Positions 1 through 11,514 of a stretch of 64,000 bases of DNA are shown in pieces. The notes beneath the pieces were generated by a model that saw only the letters and a program-made list of their open reading frames with translations, was not told the DNA's origin and did no database searches. The stretch's first letter is position 1. Each line of letters starts with the position of its first letter. Origin of the DNA: Pseudeuparius sepicola (taxonomy: Eukaryota; Arthropoda; Insecta; Coleoptera; Anthribidae); assembly GCA_963920635.1 (NCBI GenBank), contig OY987303.1:49785223-49849222 (forward strand), written 5' to 3'. A program made the position numbers and the translations under genes.

Positions 1-41
1 CAGCACAGAATATATAGGTTAATTAATAGCATAATACAAGA

Positions 42-3000
42 ATGCCCATTTACGAGACATTTACAAGTGCTGTGGTGCTCGATATAGGGGCTGCTTTTAC
101 CAAGTACGTTTGTTTACTTCTACAAGTTCTCGTAGTTGTTAGTAACAAACTTTTTTTTTTCTTTAGATTTGGTTTTTGTGGAGAATTTGCCCCAAGATGT
201 ATATTCCGTACAGAAGTGCGTTGCAAAAAAAACAACAAAGTGCGAAGAATATGGGATTATGAGTCGCAGGAAGATTTGTACGATATACTCGTGGAATTTA
301 TTCACAAAATATATTTCAAGTATGCCTTAGTGAGTCCAAAAGACAGGCCAATTGTAATTGTGGAATCTCTGTTGTGCCCGACTCTGTTCCGGGAAACGCT
401 TGCAAAAGTGCTGTTTTACCACTATGAAGTGTCCATGATAACTGTTCTGTCATCTCATTTAGTGAGTTTGGCCAGCATAGCAGTTGAAACTGCATTGGTC
501 GTCGACGTTGGATACAAAGAAGCTGTTATCATTCCTGTTTGTCATGGTTTACCGATTATTCAAGCTTGGCAGGCTTTGCCCATTGCTTCGGAAGCTATTC
601 ACAGGTATGTTCAAATAATAATTACTTATTAGCAATGTCAAAGTCATTAATTATACTAAGAATCCTTTTAAACATTAAAAGAAAATACTTAGTTAAGTTC
701 TCGACAGTCAAAAAGAATCATATCACTAAGCCATTGTCAGCGCAGTTATAGCCAGTTTTTCACAATTGTCTCTTATAATTTCCCAACCTTCCATTTTCTA
801 TTTATTTATTGCGTGAATAATTATTTTTTGGCAAAATAAATAAAATTAACGATACCCCAACAAGAATTTTGAGGTTAAGCATTTCAGAATAACAGAGAGA
901 GCAGGGACGTTAAAAAAGGATAGAAACATGATAAGTCCGCTACCAAGAAAACCTAGCAAAAATGAAATCGCTGCCGAACTGAGGGCATCGATAGCTAGCG
1001 CTATTTGTCATTTCTGTCTGTTCAATGGACATTGAGGTAAAGCGCTGTCAGTGATTACAGGTTTGGGGGCACATTGAACGCAACCAATATTATTTGGCAA
1101 AAAATTGAAGACCTCGGTGCAAAAACCGGACAAGTCCATAGTTTACAAGTTTTGAGAAAATGAAAAAGAAACTCCCGGACTTGTCTGGTTCTTGCACCCA
1201 TGAATGCGAGCGGCCAAGTCCTAAAGCTATATATATCAACGTTATTCTGCTTTGGATTTGGCTGATTCTTACACCAATCGATCGGCGATATTTTAATACA
1301 TAAATGTAGTGGAAAAAGTCAATTTTACCCATATTTATAAGTTTTGAGAAAATGAAAAAAACTCCCGGACTTGTCTGGTTCTTGCACCCAAGAATACGAG
1401 CGGCCAAGTCCTTAAGCTATATATCAACGTTATCATGCTTTGGACTTGGCTGATTCTTGCACCAATCGATCGGCGATATTTTAATACATAAATGTAGTGG
1501 AAAAAGTCAATTTTACCCAAAAGTGGACTTGTCCGGTTTTTGCACCGAGGTCTTCAATTATGGAATGTAATTTCACAATCTTGATGTAAAAGTCTCTTCG
1601 CATTTTTACAATTCTTTACCAAGTCATTTTTTGATCTCGTAAATATGAAAACGAAAAGCTATTAACCATACAAAATATAAAAGAAAAAATCACGATTAAA
1701 AACTAAAAACGCATCTCTCAAAAAAGCATGACACGGTGACTTTTATGATTTTTCCGGTGCCTTCAAAAAGTGTAAGGCAATTTAATTCATACAGTATAAA
1801 AAAAATTAAACAAGGAATAAAGTAGCCACTATTTAAACTGGCACTATAGGGTTATGGCGGCGAATTTCATCTCTTTTCATTCCCTGCGCCTTGCCGTGTG
1901 CAATAGGGTCAAAAGCGGTATATGTTAATATACAGGTAGGTATGTGGTTCCTACCAAAGTGAGAATTCTGAACGTTAAATTTGGAGTGCTCATTAGTCAT
2001 ATTACACTTGATTTATAAACTCGAGTAGTTAAGCTGAGAAATGTGCAAATAATCGAGTTAAATGTCGGTTATTTAAATAATCGAATACTCAAATACTTTT
2101 TCACTCGAGTGATCCCATCACTAATAGAGCCAGACCCTTAAGGTACCTATTACAGTGTGTAAAGTCATCTCACTGAATAACTTGGATGTTGACAACTTGT
2201 TTGACCTTTGCCAAACCTGGACCAAAGACCTGTGCATAACACTGTTTCAAGCGATCGCCACTGGCGCCACACGACGAAACAAATTTACACGGTGGTTTAA
2301 TGTTAAAAACATCATTGTTGCAGAAGTTTATAAAATGAAAACATGCAAATGTGTATATTGCAACGATTTCAATTTCTAAAATAAAATAAAATGCTTGTTG
2401 GTTATATAGACAGTTGGTTATATAGACAGGTTTACATGGCATATTTTCATACATTTTCTTAAGAAAAGCCAGTCTAAAGAGCAAGGAAGAGTACTTTGGT
2501 TTGAAATTAAGTCTATGGCTAGTTGTAGTGTAAGTAAGCATTAGCAAGCAACACATTAGATTTTTTAGTTTCTTCTTTATCCAGTGAGAACATAAAGGTT
2601 GGAATAAATTCAGTAAAATCTGTACAGCTCGAGAAAAAATATCACTTGCTCATGTCGATCTTAATTTTTAATTGTGCAAATTTTGACATATAAACGTGTT
2701 TTGAGACATCATCATTGTCTCAGATATTATCACCTCCTATGTTTTCAAATGACCCAATTTTTGATTGGGCCATTTGAGAATGCACTGTTTTGTGCATACA
2801 GATAGGATGACGAGTTTTGAAGTTGGTTACATAACAATATTTTTGAGAAAAAATGTTTTGTGTATTTCTTACAATGGATTTATGTAAATTTATATTTGTC
2901 TTTAACAATAAAAGTTTAACTAGGTATGTCAAAAATTACAAACAAATTAAAAAATAATCATATTAAATGTTTTTAAACTCCCTTCCATTTACACGCTGAC

Positions 3001-6000
3001 AATGAGCAAGGATATAAAAATTCTCCAAGTGATGCAAGGAAAACAAACCTTTGTCCCACAATTTCTACTTTTATTCGAAAACTTGGAAAAGCTACCGGCT
3101 AAATTAGCTAATTTAGTCTGATGATGTTACTTTGAGAGTTACGAGACCGGTGTGATGTCTAATCAAAGTTTTTGAAAAAAAAATAGAAATTGTGGGACAA
3201 AGGTCTATTTATTTGTTTTTCTTGCATCATTTTTGGAAAATATGATTAACCATCATAGGGTCCCTATCCAGTTAATTAATAATGCGAGACCGGCATTCTG
3301 GACCCAGGAATACAAGAGGCTGTCAATAAAGAGGACAAAACTACAAGCTAATTTAGCCTGATAATGTAACTTTGAGTTATGAAACCGGTAGCTTTTCCAA
3401 GTTTTCGAAGAAAAATAGAAATTGTGGGACAAAGGTCTATTTATTTATTTTTCTTGCATCATTTTTGGAAAATATGATTAACCCACATAGGGTCCCTATC
3501 CAGTTAATATTAAAGTTCTATTGACATTATTTAATACGTTGAGAATGATTAGCCTGATTTTCTTGTTAGTTTTAATCTTCAAATCTTTAATGTTTAGGAC
3601 AGTCCAGATCACCTTTAGATTTGATACATTGTAAAGAATAACCAAAATATATACAGTGTGTTCCATTTAAGGACTGACTACCCTTATAAAATTTTTATTT
3701 ATAACTCGATTTTCATAAACTTTTTTGTTAACTCATGTGCCTCGTGCATTAAATTTTTAGTTTTAGTGCTGAAATTTCAAGAAGTATTATTAGGAAACAC
3801 CCTGTGGGCGATGAATTTAACGCACGAGTCACCTGAATTATGCATTTAATGCCATTTTTGAAACTCTATCCAACAAAAGAAAGTTTATGAAAATCGAGCT
3901 ATAAATAAAAAGTTTACAGGGGTGGTCAGTCCTTAAGTGGGACACACTGTATGTAATGTACCTCAAAACTCGTCGTCCTGTATGCAGAAAAACATGCTCT
4001 TTCAAAAATTGGGGTTGTCATTCCACAACACGTTTGTATGTCAAAATTTGCTTATTTAAAAATGAAGGTTGATACGTCCGAGCGATTTTTTGCTTGTCCG
4101 GTAAAGATTTTACTGAATTTATTCCAACCTACACATCCTCACTGCATAGGAATCATTGGTTCGCTTTGAGGCTATAAACCTTTTTTTCTATTTTTATTCT
4201 TGCATATTACAAAACACTTTTCCAAAATATAATGTATAGAATTCTCGTTTCTTCAACTGATTGAACAGATCATCTCGTAATTCCAAAATAGTGTGTGCGT
4301 ACGGTTTTCTTCATATGCATGGTAACTTCATGTTATCACAAAAGTCTACCTATAACAACTGTGACAGGCATGTGACACTACTGTAAAATATTGACTGCAA
4401 AAATAATTTATTACCGTAAAACGAACATAAATCATAATAAAGCCGGATATTTAAAATATGGGACATTCTATATGTTAGAAACTGACATACCTGTACCTAC
4501 AGAATACCCCCATAACTTAATTACTATTATGTCAGTTCTTTGGTCGATTTATTTGGCAAGACGAGTATAGTTTATAGTTAGTTGATTGATACTATGCCAC
4601 TAATGTAATTCTTCGCCGATTTTGAAAAACTAAGAGCCACATAATTTTTGAAAGAATTTGTATCGGGTGATTCTAATGACTACACATACTTTTCTGATTA
4701 AAGAATGTGTAGTTATGATATGCCGTTTTCATTTTTCGTAATTAGAGCTCTTTTAAGAGGAGAGTGGCAGTATTGAGCGTTCATTTTAATGTAACCTCAA
4801 GTTGGCATTGGAAATTCAAACATATGTCTTTGATAGGTTTCGATGCTTTGCTCTATAACCTTTTAAAAACTGTCAATGTCAATCCCTCAAGGTAAAAGTC
4901 AAAAAATGTAACTGAAAGGGAAATGGCCTGACCAATTGGCAGTGCGAAGGGGAGGGGCTCAAGGAAAAATCTCCGGCAAGTTCAATACGTTATTGGATGT
5001 TTGTTTTTTATTTTTTATTAAAAATAATAAATGTTACGAATGATTCAGGTTTGAACCAGACGCCATCTTTTAAAAAAAATAACTTGCTAATATGTGGTTT
5101 ACATGACAGCTATAATGACAGAAGTTAAGCAAAGACATACGTGTTTAGGGATGCTAACGATACTTCGAAAGTATCGCTACTTTTGCTGCAGTATCGAGTA
5201 TTTTTTGGTATCGATATCGATTTTGTATTTGATATCGATTCCAAGTTGGTATCGATACTTTCGTAGCGGTATCGGTATCGAAAATAATTAATTATTATAC
5301 TGTGCGTAGGAATCTTTAGGCCGTTTTGTTTCTTGTACCACTGGACCAGTAACATCTGAAGTCTGGAAAGAAATTGGAAATTATATTTCTCTGGGAATCA
5401 CAAAAATGCAACGCAAAATGGCAGAACATATTAAAATCTAGACTTTCAGCATCAGCAGTTTTATTTAAAAATGTTACGTAAACTTTCGATACCGATACCT
5501 AAAAGTATCGATACTTTTTAGACAAGTATCGGTAGGAATCGATACTTTTTAATATTTTCGCATCCCTATACGTGTTTCCTATCACAGCCTACTGTGAGGT
5601 CAAATTTAAATGAATGATCGTTACAAAGAGTGGAATAAAAGTAAGAAATCTGACATGATAGAAGCTATACATGGGATGAAAATAAGTGCATGTCACCGTT
5701 CTACTATTCAAATCCATTTTTGACAAAAGGTGACAGCTGACCACTTTCTTGGCAGAATCTGACAACTTAAAACTAAACTAAAAATAATACATATGTAACT
5801 AAAAATAATGTAATGTGTATGGCATAACTTGATATACCTAACTAATAAAAACAAACTGGCAAAAAAATTAAAAAGTGACAAGGGTTGGGAGTTTTATGTG
5901 TAATAGCGTAATAACGGGCATTTTTAACTTGCTTTATTTGTATCATCTGTATTTTTCAGCAACCTTAAAGAGCTATTGAGCAAATCGAACACTGGAATTC

Positions 6001-6645
6001 AGAATCTCCCAGAATCAATAGTTGAAGACATCAAAGTGCGCTGTTGTTTTGTAACGAAAAAATCAAGAGCAGAAACTTTGGCATTATTAAAACCAGACAT
6101 TACACCTTGTCCCGATGTTCACTACCCAGTTGCGGGGGAGCAAACACTGATAATACCGGGAAAGGTTCGCGAAAGGGCTTTCGAAGTTCTTTATGAAGAA
6201 GATAATGATCATCTTTGCCTTTCGACCATGATTCTGGACGCAATCGTTAAAGTTGACATCGATTTACGGCAGAAACTGGCGGAGAATTTAGTTTTGATAG
6301 GTGGAACGAGTATGGCACCTGGATTTAAGGCCAGGTTGAAAGAAGAACTTTTACACCAATTAAAATGTGACAGATACAAAGTATTGACTATTAAAAACTT
6401 CAAGTTCCATTCAGCACCATGCAAAGAGAATTATGCAGCTTGGTTAGGAGGTAAGTTGTTACATTTCTTGGCTAAATAAATTCAGTTTGCCGGTGAATAT
6501 TTAGAAGAAACTTGATATCGTTTCAGGGGCATTATATGGAGCAACAGAACTTTTATCAATGAGGGCTATAACTAAAGAAAATTATTTTAAAGAAAATCGT
6601 TTGCCAGATTGGATTAACCTTAAAGATAATATGCGCAGCTTATAG
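42..6645 (+). CDS. Arp10: Actin-related protein 10 (ARP10/ACTR10), dynactin pointed-end subunit, complete, 4 exons
   Basis: Coding exons are 42-103, 167-604, 5960-6450 and 6527-6645; all junctions are GT/AG and the phases join cleanly to give about 369 residues (human ACTR10 is a little longer, about 417). The protein opens MPIYETFTSAVVLDIG, the actin-fold nucleotide-binding start, followed by the family signatures VIVESLLCP, FRETLAKVL, AENLVLIGGTSMAPGF and NYAAWLGG, ending near LPDWINL as in vertebrate ARP10. ARP10 caps the pointed end of the Arp1 filament in dynactin and so serves dynein transport in the cytoplasm. The start is the first ATG and matches the family N terminus. Intron 2 (605-5959) is 5.4 kb of repeats; the others are short. 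A polyadenylation signal AATAAA lies at 6656-6661, 11 bases after the stop. The gene is convergent with the sperm-tail protein gene. Function is inferred from family membership; identity is near certain. Confidence 0.95.
1104..1558. mobile_element. Miniature inverted-repeat element with perfect 35-bp ends and an internal tandem duplication
   Basis: The sequence at 1104-1138 is repeated exactly as its reverse complement at 1524-1558; the ends begin ATTGAAGACCTCGG. Between them a unit of about 190 bp occurs twice (1147-1338 and 1339-1519), each copy carrying AACTCCCGGACTTGTCTGG and ATCGATCGGCGATATT. No transposase is encoded. It lies in ARP10 intron 2. Confidence 0.8.
1575..1990. repeat. Partial copy of the segment at 33620-33970
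   Basis: Shares long stretches with 33620-33970 in the same orientation, for example TTTTTGATCTCGTAAATATG, AAAAACGCATCTCTCAAAAA and GTATATGTTAA. The copy includes the end of the second exon-like block of the 33-kb reading frame and its upstream DNA, so it is a fragment, not a gene. It begins right after the 35-bp inverted-repeat element. Confidence 0.7.
2155..2400 (+). repeat. Interspersed repeat containing GCGATCGCCACTGGCGCCAC, copy 1 of 3
   Basis: The core TTTCAAGCGATCGCCACTGG followed by CGCCACA recurs at about 21320-21560 on the same strand and, reverse-complemented, at 49985-50080. Copies 1 and 2 also share the downstream tail with ATTGTTGCAGAA and AAAATAAAAT. Short open frames across it are not conserved between copies, so it is read as a non-coding repeat. 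Confidence 0.65.
3046..3510. repeat. Inverted plus direct repeat block (TTTGTCCCACAATTTCTA)
   Basis: TTTGTCCCACAATTTCTA near 3050 is answered by its reverse complement near 3185 and again near 3415. The two right-hand copies each continue into TTGCATCATTTTTGGAAAAT and ATAGGGTCCCTATCCAGTTA, giving a direct repeat of roughly 230 bp. No coding capacity is seen. Confidence 0.6.
3654..3949. mobile_element. Tc1/mariner-type MITE (CAGTGTG ends, TA target)
   Basis: The left end TA-CAGTGTGTTCCATTTAAG is mirrored at the right by CTTAAGTGGGACACACTG-TA, with TA on both flanks as expected for a TA-targeting transposon. Inverted similarity continues inwards (TCGATTTTCATAAACTTT and its complement). It is about 296 bp and non-autonomous. 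Confidence 0.8.
5146..5568. mobile_element. Non-autonomous hAT element with 8-bp target duplication
   Basis: The ends are TAGGGATGC and GCATCCCTA. The 8-bp flank TACGTGTT is identical on both sides (5138-5145 and 5569-5576), the hallmark of hAT transposition. The interior is rich in ATCGATA and GTATCG motifs in both orientations, probable subterminal repeats. No transposase frame. Confidence 0.9.
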
Positions 6646-6839
6646 TAAACTCATTAATAAACATAAATAATAATATAATATTTATATGCTTTATTATTTA
6701 CTTGTAAATTTTAATTGCTTTTTTATTTAAATAAATCATATTAACTGATAGTTCCATCATTTAATCTTCCCAGGGTTAAAATTTCGGATTGGCTTACGTT
6801 TTGTCTTTCACTTTCATATACCTATTTGAACTACCTTTT

Positions 6840-7033
6840 CTAAATTTTCACTATGAGTTCTGTTTTCTGTAAAGATAGAGACGTCATCAGCATATTGTCA
6901 TCAGCATATTCGTTATTTATGTTAATACCTTGTCCTTTAACAAATTTCCCAAGTTGTAAAAAGTGCCTAAACTGACACTGAATAAGAACATCAATAATGG
7001 ACAATCCTGCCTAATCCCAATCTCTGTGTAAAT
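6840..7033 (-). pseudogene. Non-LTR retrotransposon reverse transcriptase remnant
   Basis: On the minus strand the frame reads YTEIGIRQDCPLL, resembling the GIRQGCPLSP motif of reverse transcriptases, and about 25 residues later NEYADDNML, which keeps the catalytic YADD box. The fragment is only about 60 codons and has a small duplication around the YADD codons (CATCAGCATATT twice). It lies between the convergent ARP10 and sperm-tail protein genes. Confidence 0.6.
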
Positions 7034-7440
7034 CTTAAAATTTTCCATAAAGAAATCATTTATTAGCAAAAGTTGCAATTGACTTAATTATTTTTTGCGT
7101 AACCCAAATTTTTGCAGTACTTTTGCCAAATGTTCATTTACTCTGTCTTAAAATCGTTTAGTAAGCGACAGTTTTAACCTGCACTATAGTTGCAGAAACC
7201 TTATAATATAAAACCGATAAGTAATGTTATGTTTTACCTAGTCAAGCTTTACCACTATAAATTTTATTTAACAGTGAATGTACAGTTCTAGGTAATTCTC
7301 TAATTGTATTTTCTTTTTAATTTTGTTTGGAGCCATTTTGTGTATCTTCGCATTAGTGGTTTGATGATCATGCATAAATGTGCAATTCCTTATTTTCTAA
7401 AAAAAAGATAAAAATCACTTTAGCAGTCTGCTCAAATCCA

Positions 7441-10400
7441 TCAGGGACCGACCTTGAACTCCTTCAATTCGTGGTGATTAAAAATTTCCTCGGTTCTTTT
7501 TTCCTCGTCCCAACAAATGTGGCACAAAAAGGACGTATGATTTATGTGCCAGTAGTCTCCCTCGCATAATCGTTCGCATTTGAGACATGTGTCAATCGGG
7601 ACGGGAGTACAAAACATTTCTACAGCTTGAATCATGGTAGGCTTGCCAAAGTTCGACATGAACCTCGTCCTTCTGCATTTCTTCACTTTTCTTATGTCAT
7701 AAGTAGCAGGCCTAAAAAATAGTCTCAAGTATAGTCACCTTACTTCAGATAAATGAATACATATACAGGGTGTTTCATCTTAAGTGCGAACACCCCCGTA
7801 AAATTTGTATTCTTCACCCGATTTTAGCCGGTTTTTTTTCCAAAAATTTAAATAAGAATTTTTTTTCTAGTAAAAAAATAAGAAAATCATTTAGCAATTT
7901 TTTCATTTAAAATCTGACACCACAGCGTCAATTAGGACACACCAAAATCCCTACATACCAAATTTTAACAAAAAATATACAGGGAGTTCCATTCTGCAAG
8001 GTGTGAAAGTTGAGCAAAATAGGAATTTTAAAGTCATCTGGCGAGTCAAGTGTGCCATGGAATTACTTCGAAACAGTTGGATGATGAACAGGACCACTCA
8101 CAGTGTCGATGTGCAAAGATCCAATAAAACATATATAAGGTGTTCTTCTCTGTAGCAACTCGAAATGCTGAATTTTTTAAACTTTATACAGGTCAAACAT
8201 CGAGTACATCAAAACCGCCCCAGACATTACTAACGAACTAAGTTTAAAAAATACAGAAGCCTGCCAATCAGAACTCCATATAAGTAAAGGTGGCTGGTGT
8301 GCCACAACAGGAAACGCACAGAAAATGTATCATCTTAGACAGTGACTTTATTGATAAATGTCCAACAATTTGAATTGTTTTTATTTGTTGGTTAGATGAT
8401 GTAAAGAAATAAATTGCTTTTGTATTTATTAATATTAATTCAATGATTCCAGAGCACTCCTGACCAATATAAAGTTTAATAAAAATTCAGCATTTTGACA
8501 TCGCCCAGAGAAAAAGACCCTGTACATTTTTGTATTGAATCTTTGCACACCAACACTTGAGTAGTCCTGTTGATTATTCATCTATTTTAACGGGATTCCA
8601 TGGCACACTTGACCCTCCAGATGCCTTTAAAATTTCTATTTTGCTCAACTTTGACACCCTGCAGAATACAATTCCCTGTATATTTTTAGTTCAAATTCGG
8701 TATACGAGACTTTTAGGTTGTTCTGATTAACGCTGTTAAGTCAGATTTTAAATAAAAAATCGCTAAATGTTTTTCGTCATTTTTTACTAGAAAAAAAATC
8801 GTTGTAGGCCTCGAAAATTGAGATTAGACCCTGAAATTTTGCACCAACGTAAAGAGTTTTTTGTGGCCTATTTTTAAAAAAACCGCGGCTAAAATCGGAT
8901 GAAGAATACAAATTTTACGGGGGTGTTCGCACTTAAGATGAAACACCCTGTAGATGGCATTACTGCAACTTGAAATATAATTATTTACATTACAAGATGC
9001 GTGAGTGCACCCTTACAGACGTTCCTGAAGAGTACATAAAGTGTACTTACATATGGAGGAGGGAGTATGAAAAATAGTTTTCATAAAGTATAAAGTAAAT
9101 ATTTATTTTGGGTTAAGTACTAACATTCATGGTAGAAATATTTAGGAATCCCAATACACCTTTGCATAAAAATTTGAAATTTCAACATGAAATACAACTA
9201 ATGAATGAATGTCATTCCCATTTTTCACTTGACTGTGAGTGTCACATGGTCAGTTTTCTTAGAAACACTGTATATTTTGCGGTTGTAAGTTCCTTTTCTC
9301 CAATAACCAACAATGTAAGTAGGTACGGTTATATATATAATTATCGTTAAAAATCTTTTAGCATTCCATGTAATTCTTACATTAATTTGATGGAATTTGT
9401 CAAAAAATTGAAATTTGATGTTATTTTTTGAGGTAAGTATATAAAACTGTCTGAAAGTCACACATGGGAACCAACAATTTCTTGTCACACCTTATATGAG
9501 TTATATTCAATGTTAAAATTCAACTTTCAACAAAATTTCCTGCACAAGTGTATAAAAATCATTTCAATAAATTTTGAGACCAGGATTTTATCTACAGTTT
9601 GTTCAGCGAATGTTCGGCCCTACGTAACAACTCCCGTCCTTGTGTGGCTCATGAATATACGACCGATATCCGTCGTATAGTCATGAGTAAGACAAGGACG
9701 GGAGTTGTGATGTAGGGCCGAACATTCGCTGAACAAACTAGTTATAATTTTGTCATAATGTCTATGAATGGTGTCATTACTTGAATTTTGTTGAGAAATT
9801 TCAATTTATGAAACCATAAATAACCATTATAGTTGTCACTTCTGACTTCCGATTTCATCAGAAGTGGGTGTCACTTTCTGAATTTTTTACCACTATCTTG
9901 TATTGATTTGGATTGCCTGCATTCTCCTGATTCCAAATATAAAGGGTGTTTGTTTAGAGGCGGAGAACTTTAAAATGGCAGCACTGTTTCCTGTGACAGC
10001 CAATTTGACAGTTCTCGGTTGTTTTGAAGTCGGTTTGGTTTGGCAATTTATCATGAATAGACTCACGCCGGAGCAACGTTTGCAAATTGTTCAAATTTAT
10101 TTCGAAAAACATGGTTCAATTTGAGAAGCACATCGGGCATTACGTTACTTTTATGGTGCTCATAATCGTCCTTCAGAGCGATTAATTCAAGAAACTACGG
10201 ATCGTTTTCGCAACGATAATACCTACGCATCCCGTAAGACGTCGTATAGTGCATAGACAACAAGCGAGTGCGAGCAGTACAGAGACATGATCACTAACTT
10301 TTTCGTGCCTCAATTGGAAGGCATTGTAATGTTGCAGACATGTGGTTTCAGCAGGAAGGGGCTACATGACACACAGTGATACAATTCATTTACTGACAGA

Positions 10401-11460
10401 AACTTTTACCAACGATTAATTTCACGAAATGACCACCTTGTTCGTGTAATTTGACTCTATTAGATTATTTTCTTTGGGGATATGTAAAGTCACATGTCTA
10501 CGCCGACAAACCAGAAACAATTCAGCACTGGGAAGTCAACATTTGAAACGTTATTGTCGAAATACAGCCTGATTTACTGCTAAGAGTGTGAAAATTGGAC
10601 TTCCAGATTACGCCATGTATGCGCATATGGCCGAGGCGGCCATATGCCAAAGAATCATCTTTCAAATAAAGACAATTTTATGGATATTAAAAACATTGTT
10701 TGTGTTTTATTTCAATTTAAAGTTCTCCGCCTCTAAAAAAAGCACCCTATATGTAAATACTTTTATAGGAATATTCTAAAAAATAAAATAATCGCAAAGC
10801 ATACTATTTTCGAAATTTTGTAGTTATACAGTTTCTCAATTTTTTTCACTTTCGACTACTTGGAGGTATGATTGTTACAGAACAATTTGCAAAACGTGCC
10901 CCAAATTCAAACTTTTGACATTTGTTTGTAGCAATCTGACAGTTCTTTAAAAGTGACCTACGTACATACAGGAAAATGTACTGCCTAAAATTTTCAGACC
11001 TTATTACCCACTCCACCGTAACTTACCCTGGATTGTCGTCTTGTATCTGCATTCCAACATGGCCACTAGTCCCAAATGGTACAGGACATTGTTTAACTTC
11101 TTTCCTTTTTGGTACAACGTCATATCTCCCTGGGGAAGGTGTTCTCATGGTAATCTTCTCCCTAAATCTAGAGGTTCTGCTAGCAAGGGCGCCAACGCCT
11201 CGCTTACTTCTCACCTGCGAATTCAGTAGTTAAACCAATGATAATCTTACTGCCAGTCGACATTGTTGGCTTAAAATGTAACAGTGGCATTTGGTTAATA
11301 AATCTTCTATTTTTTTATTAATAGCACGATAAAATCATTCTAAATAAGATACATTAAATATGCACGAACATAGATGCAATATTGCATTTTTTTCGTGGCC
11401 TACTCTGATTGAAATAGTTATTTACATTGCCAGATGCATAAGTGCAGTTTTTTACAATAG

Positions 11461-11514
<54 letters not shown>

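Noticed and set aside
1147..1519. Possible CRISPR-like repeat array
   Set aside because: Only two long direct units inside an inverted-repeat transposon in a eukaryotic intron; no short repeats with unique spacers.
2170..2556. 128-codon minus-strand frame
   Set aside because: Runs antisense through the interspersed repeat; not maintained in the second copy at 21326-21532 beyond a short part.
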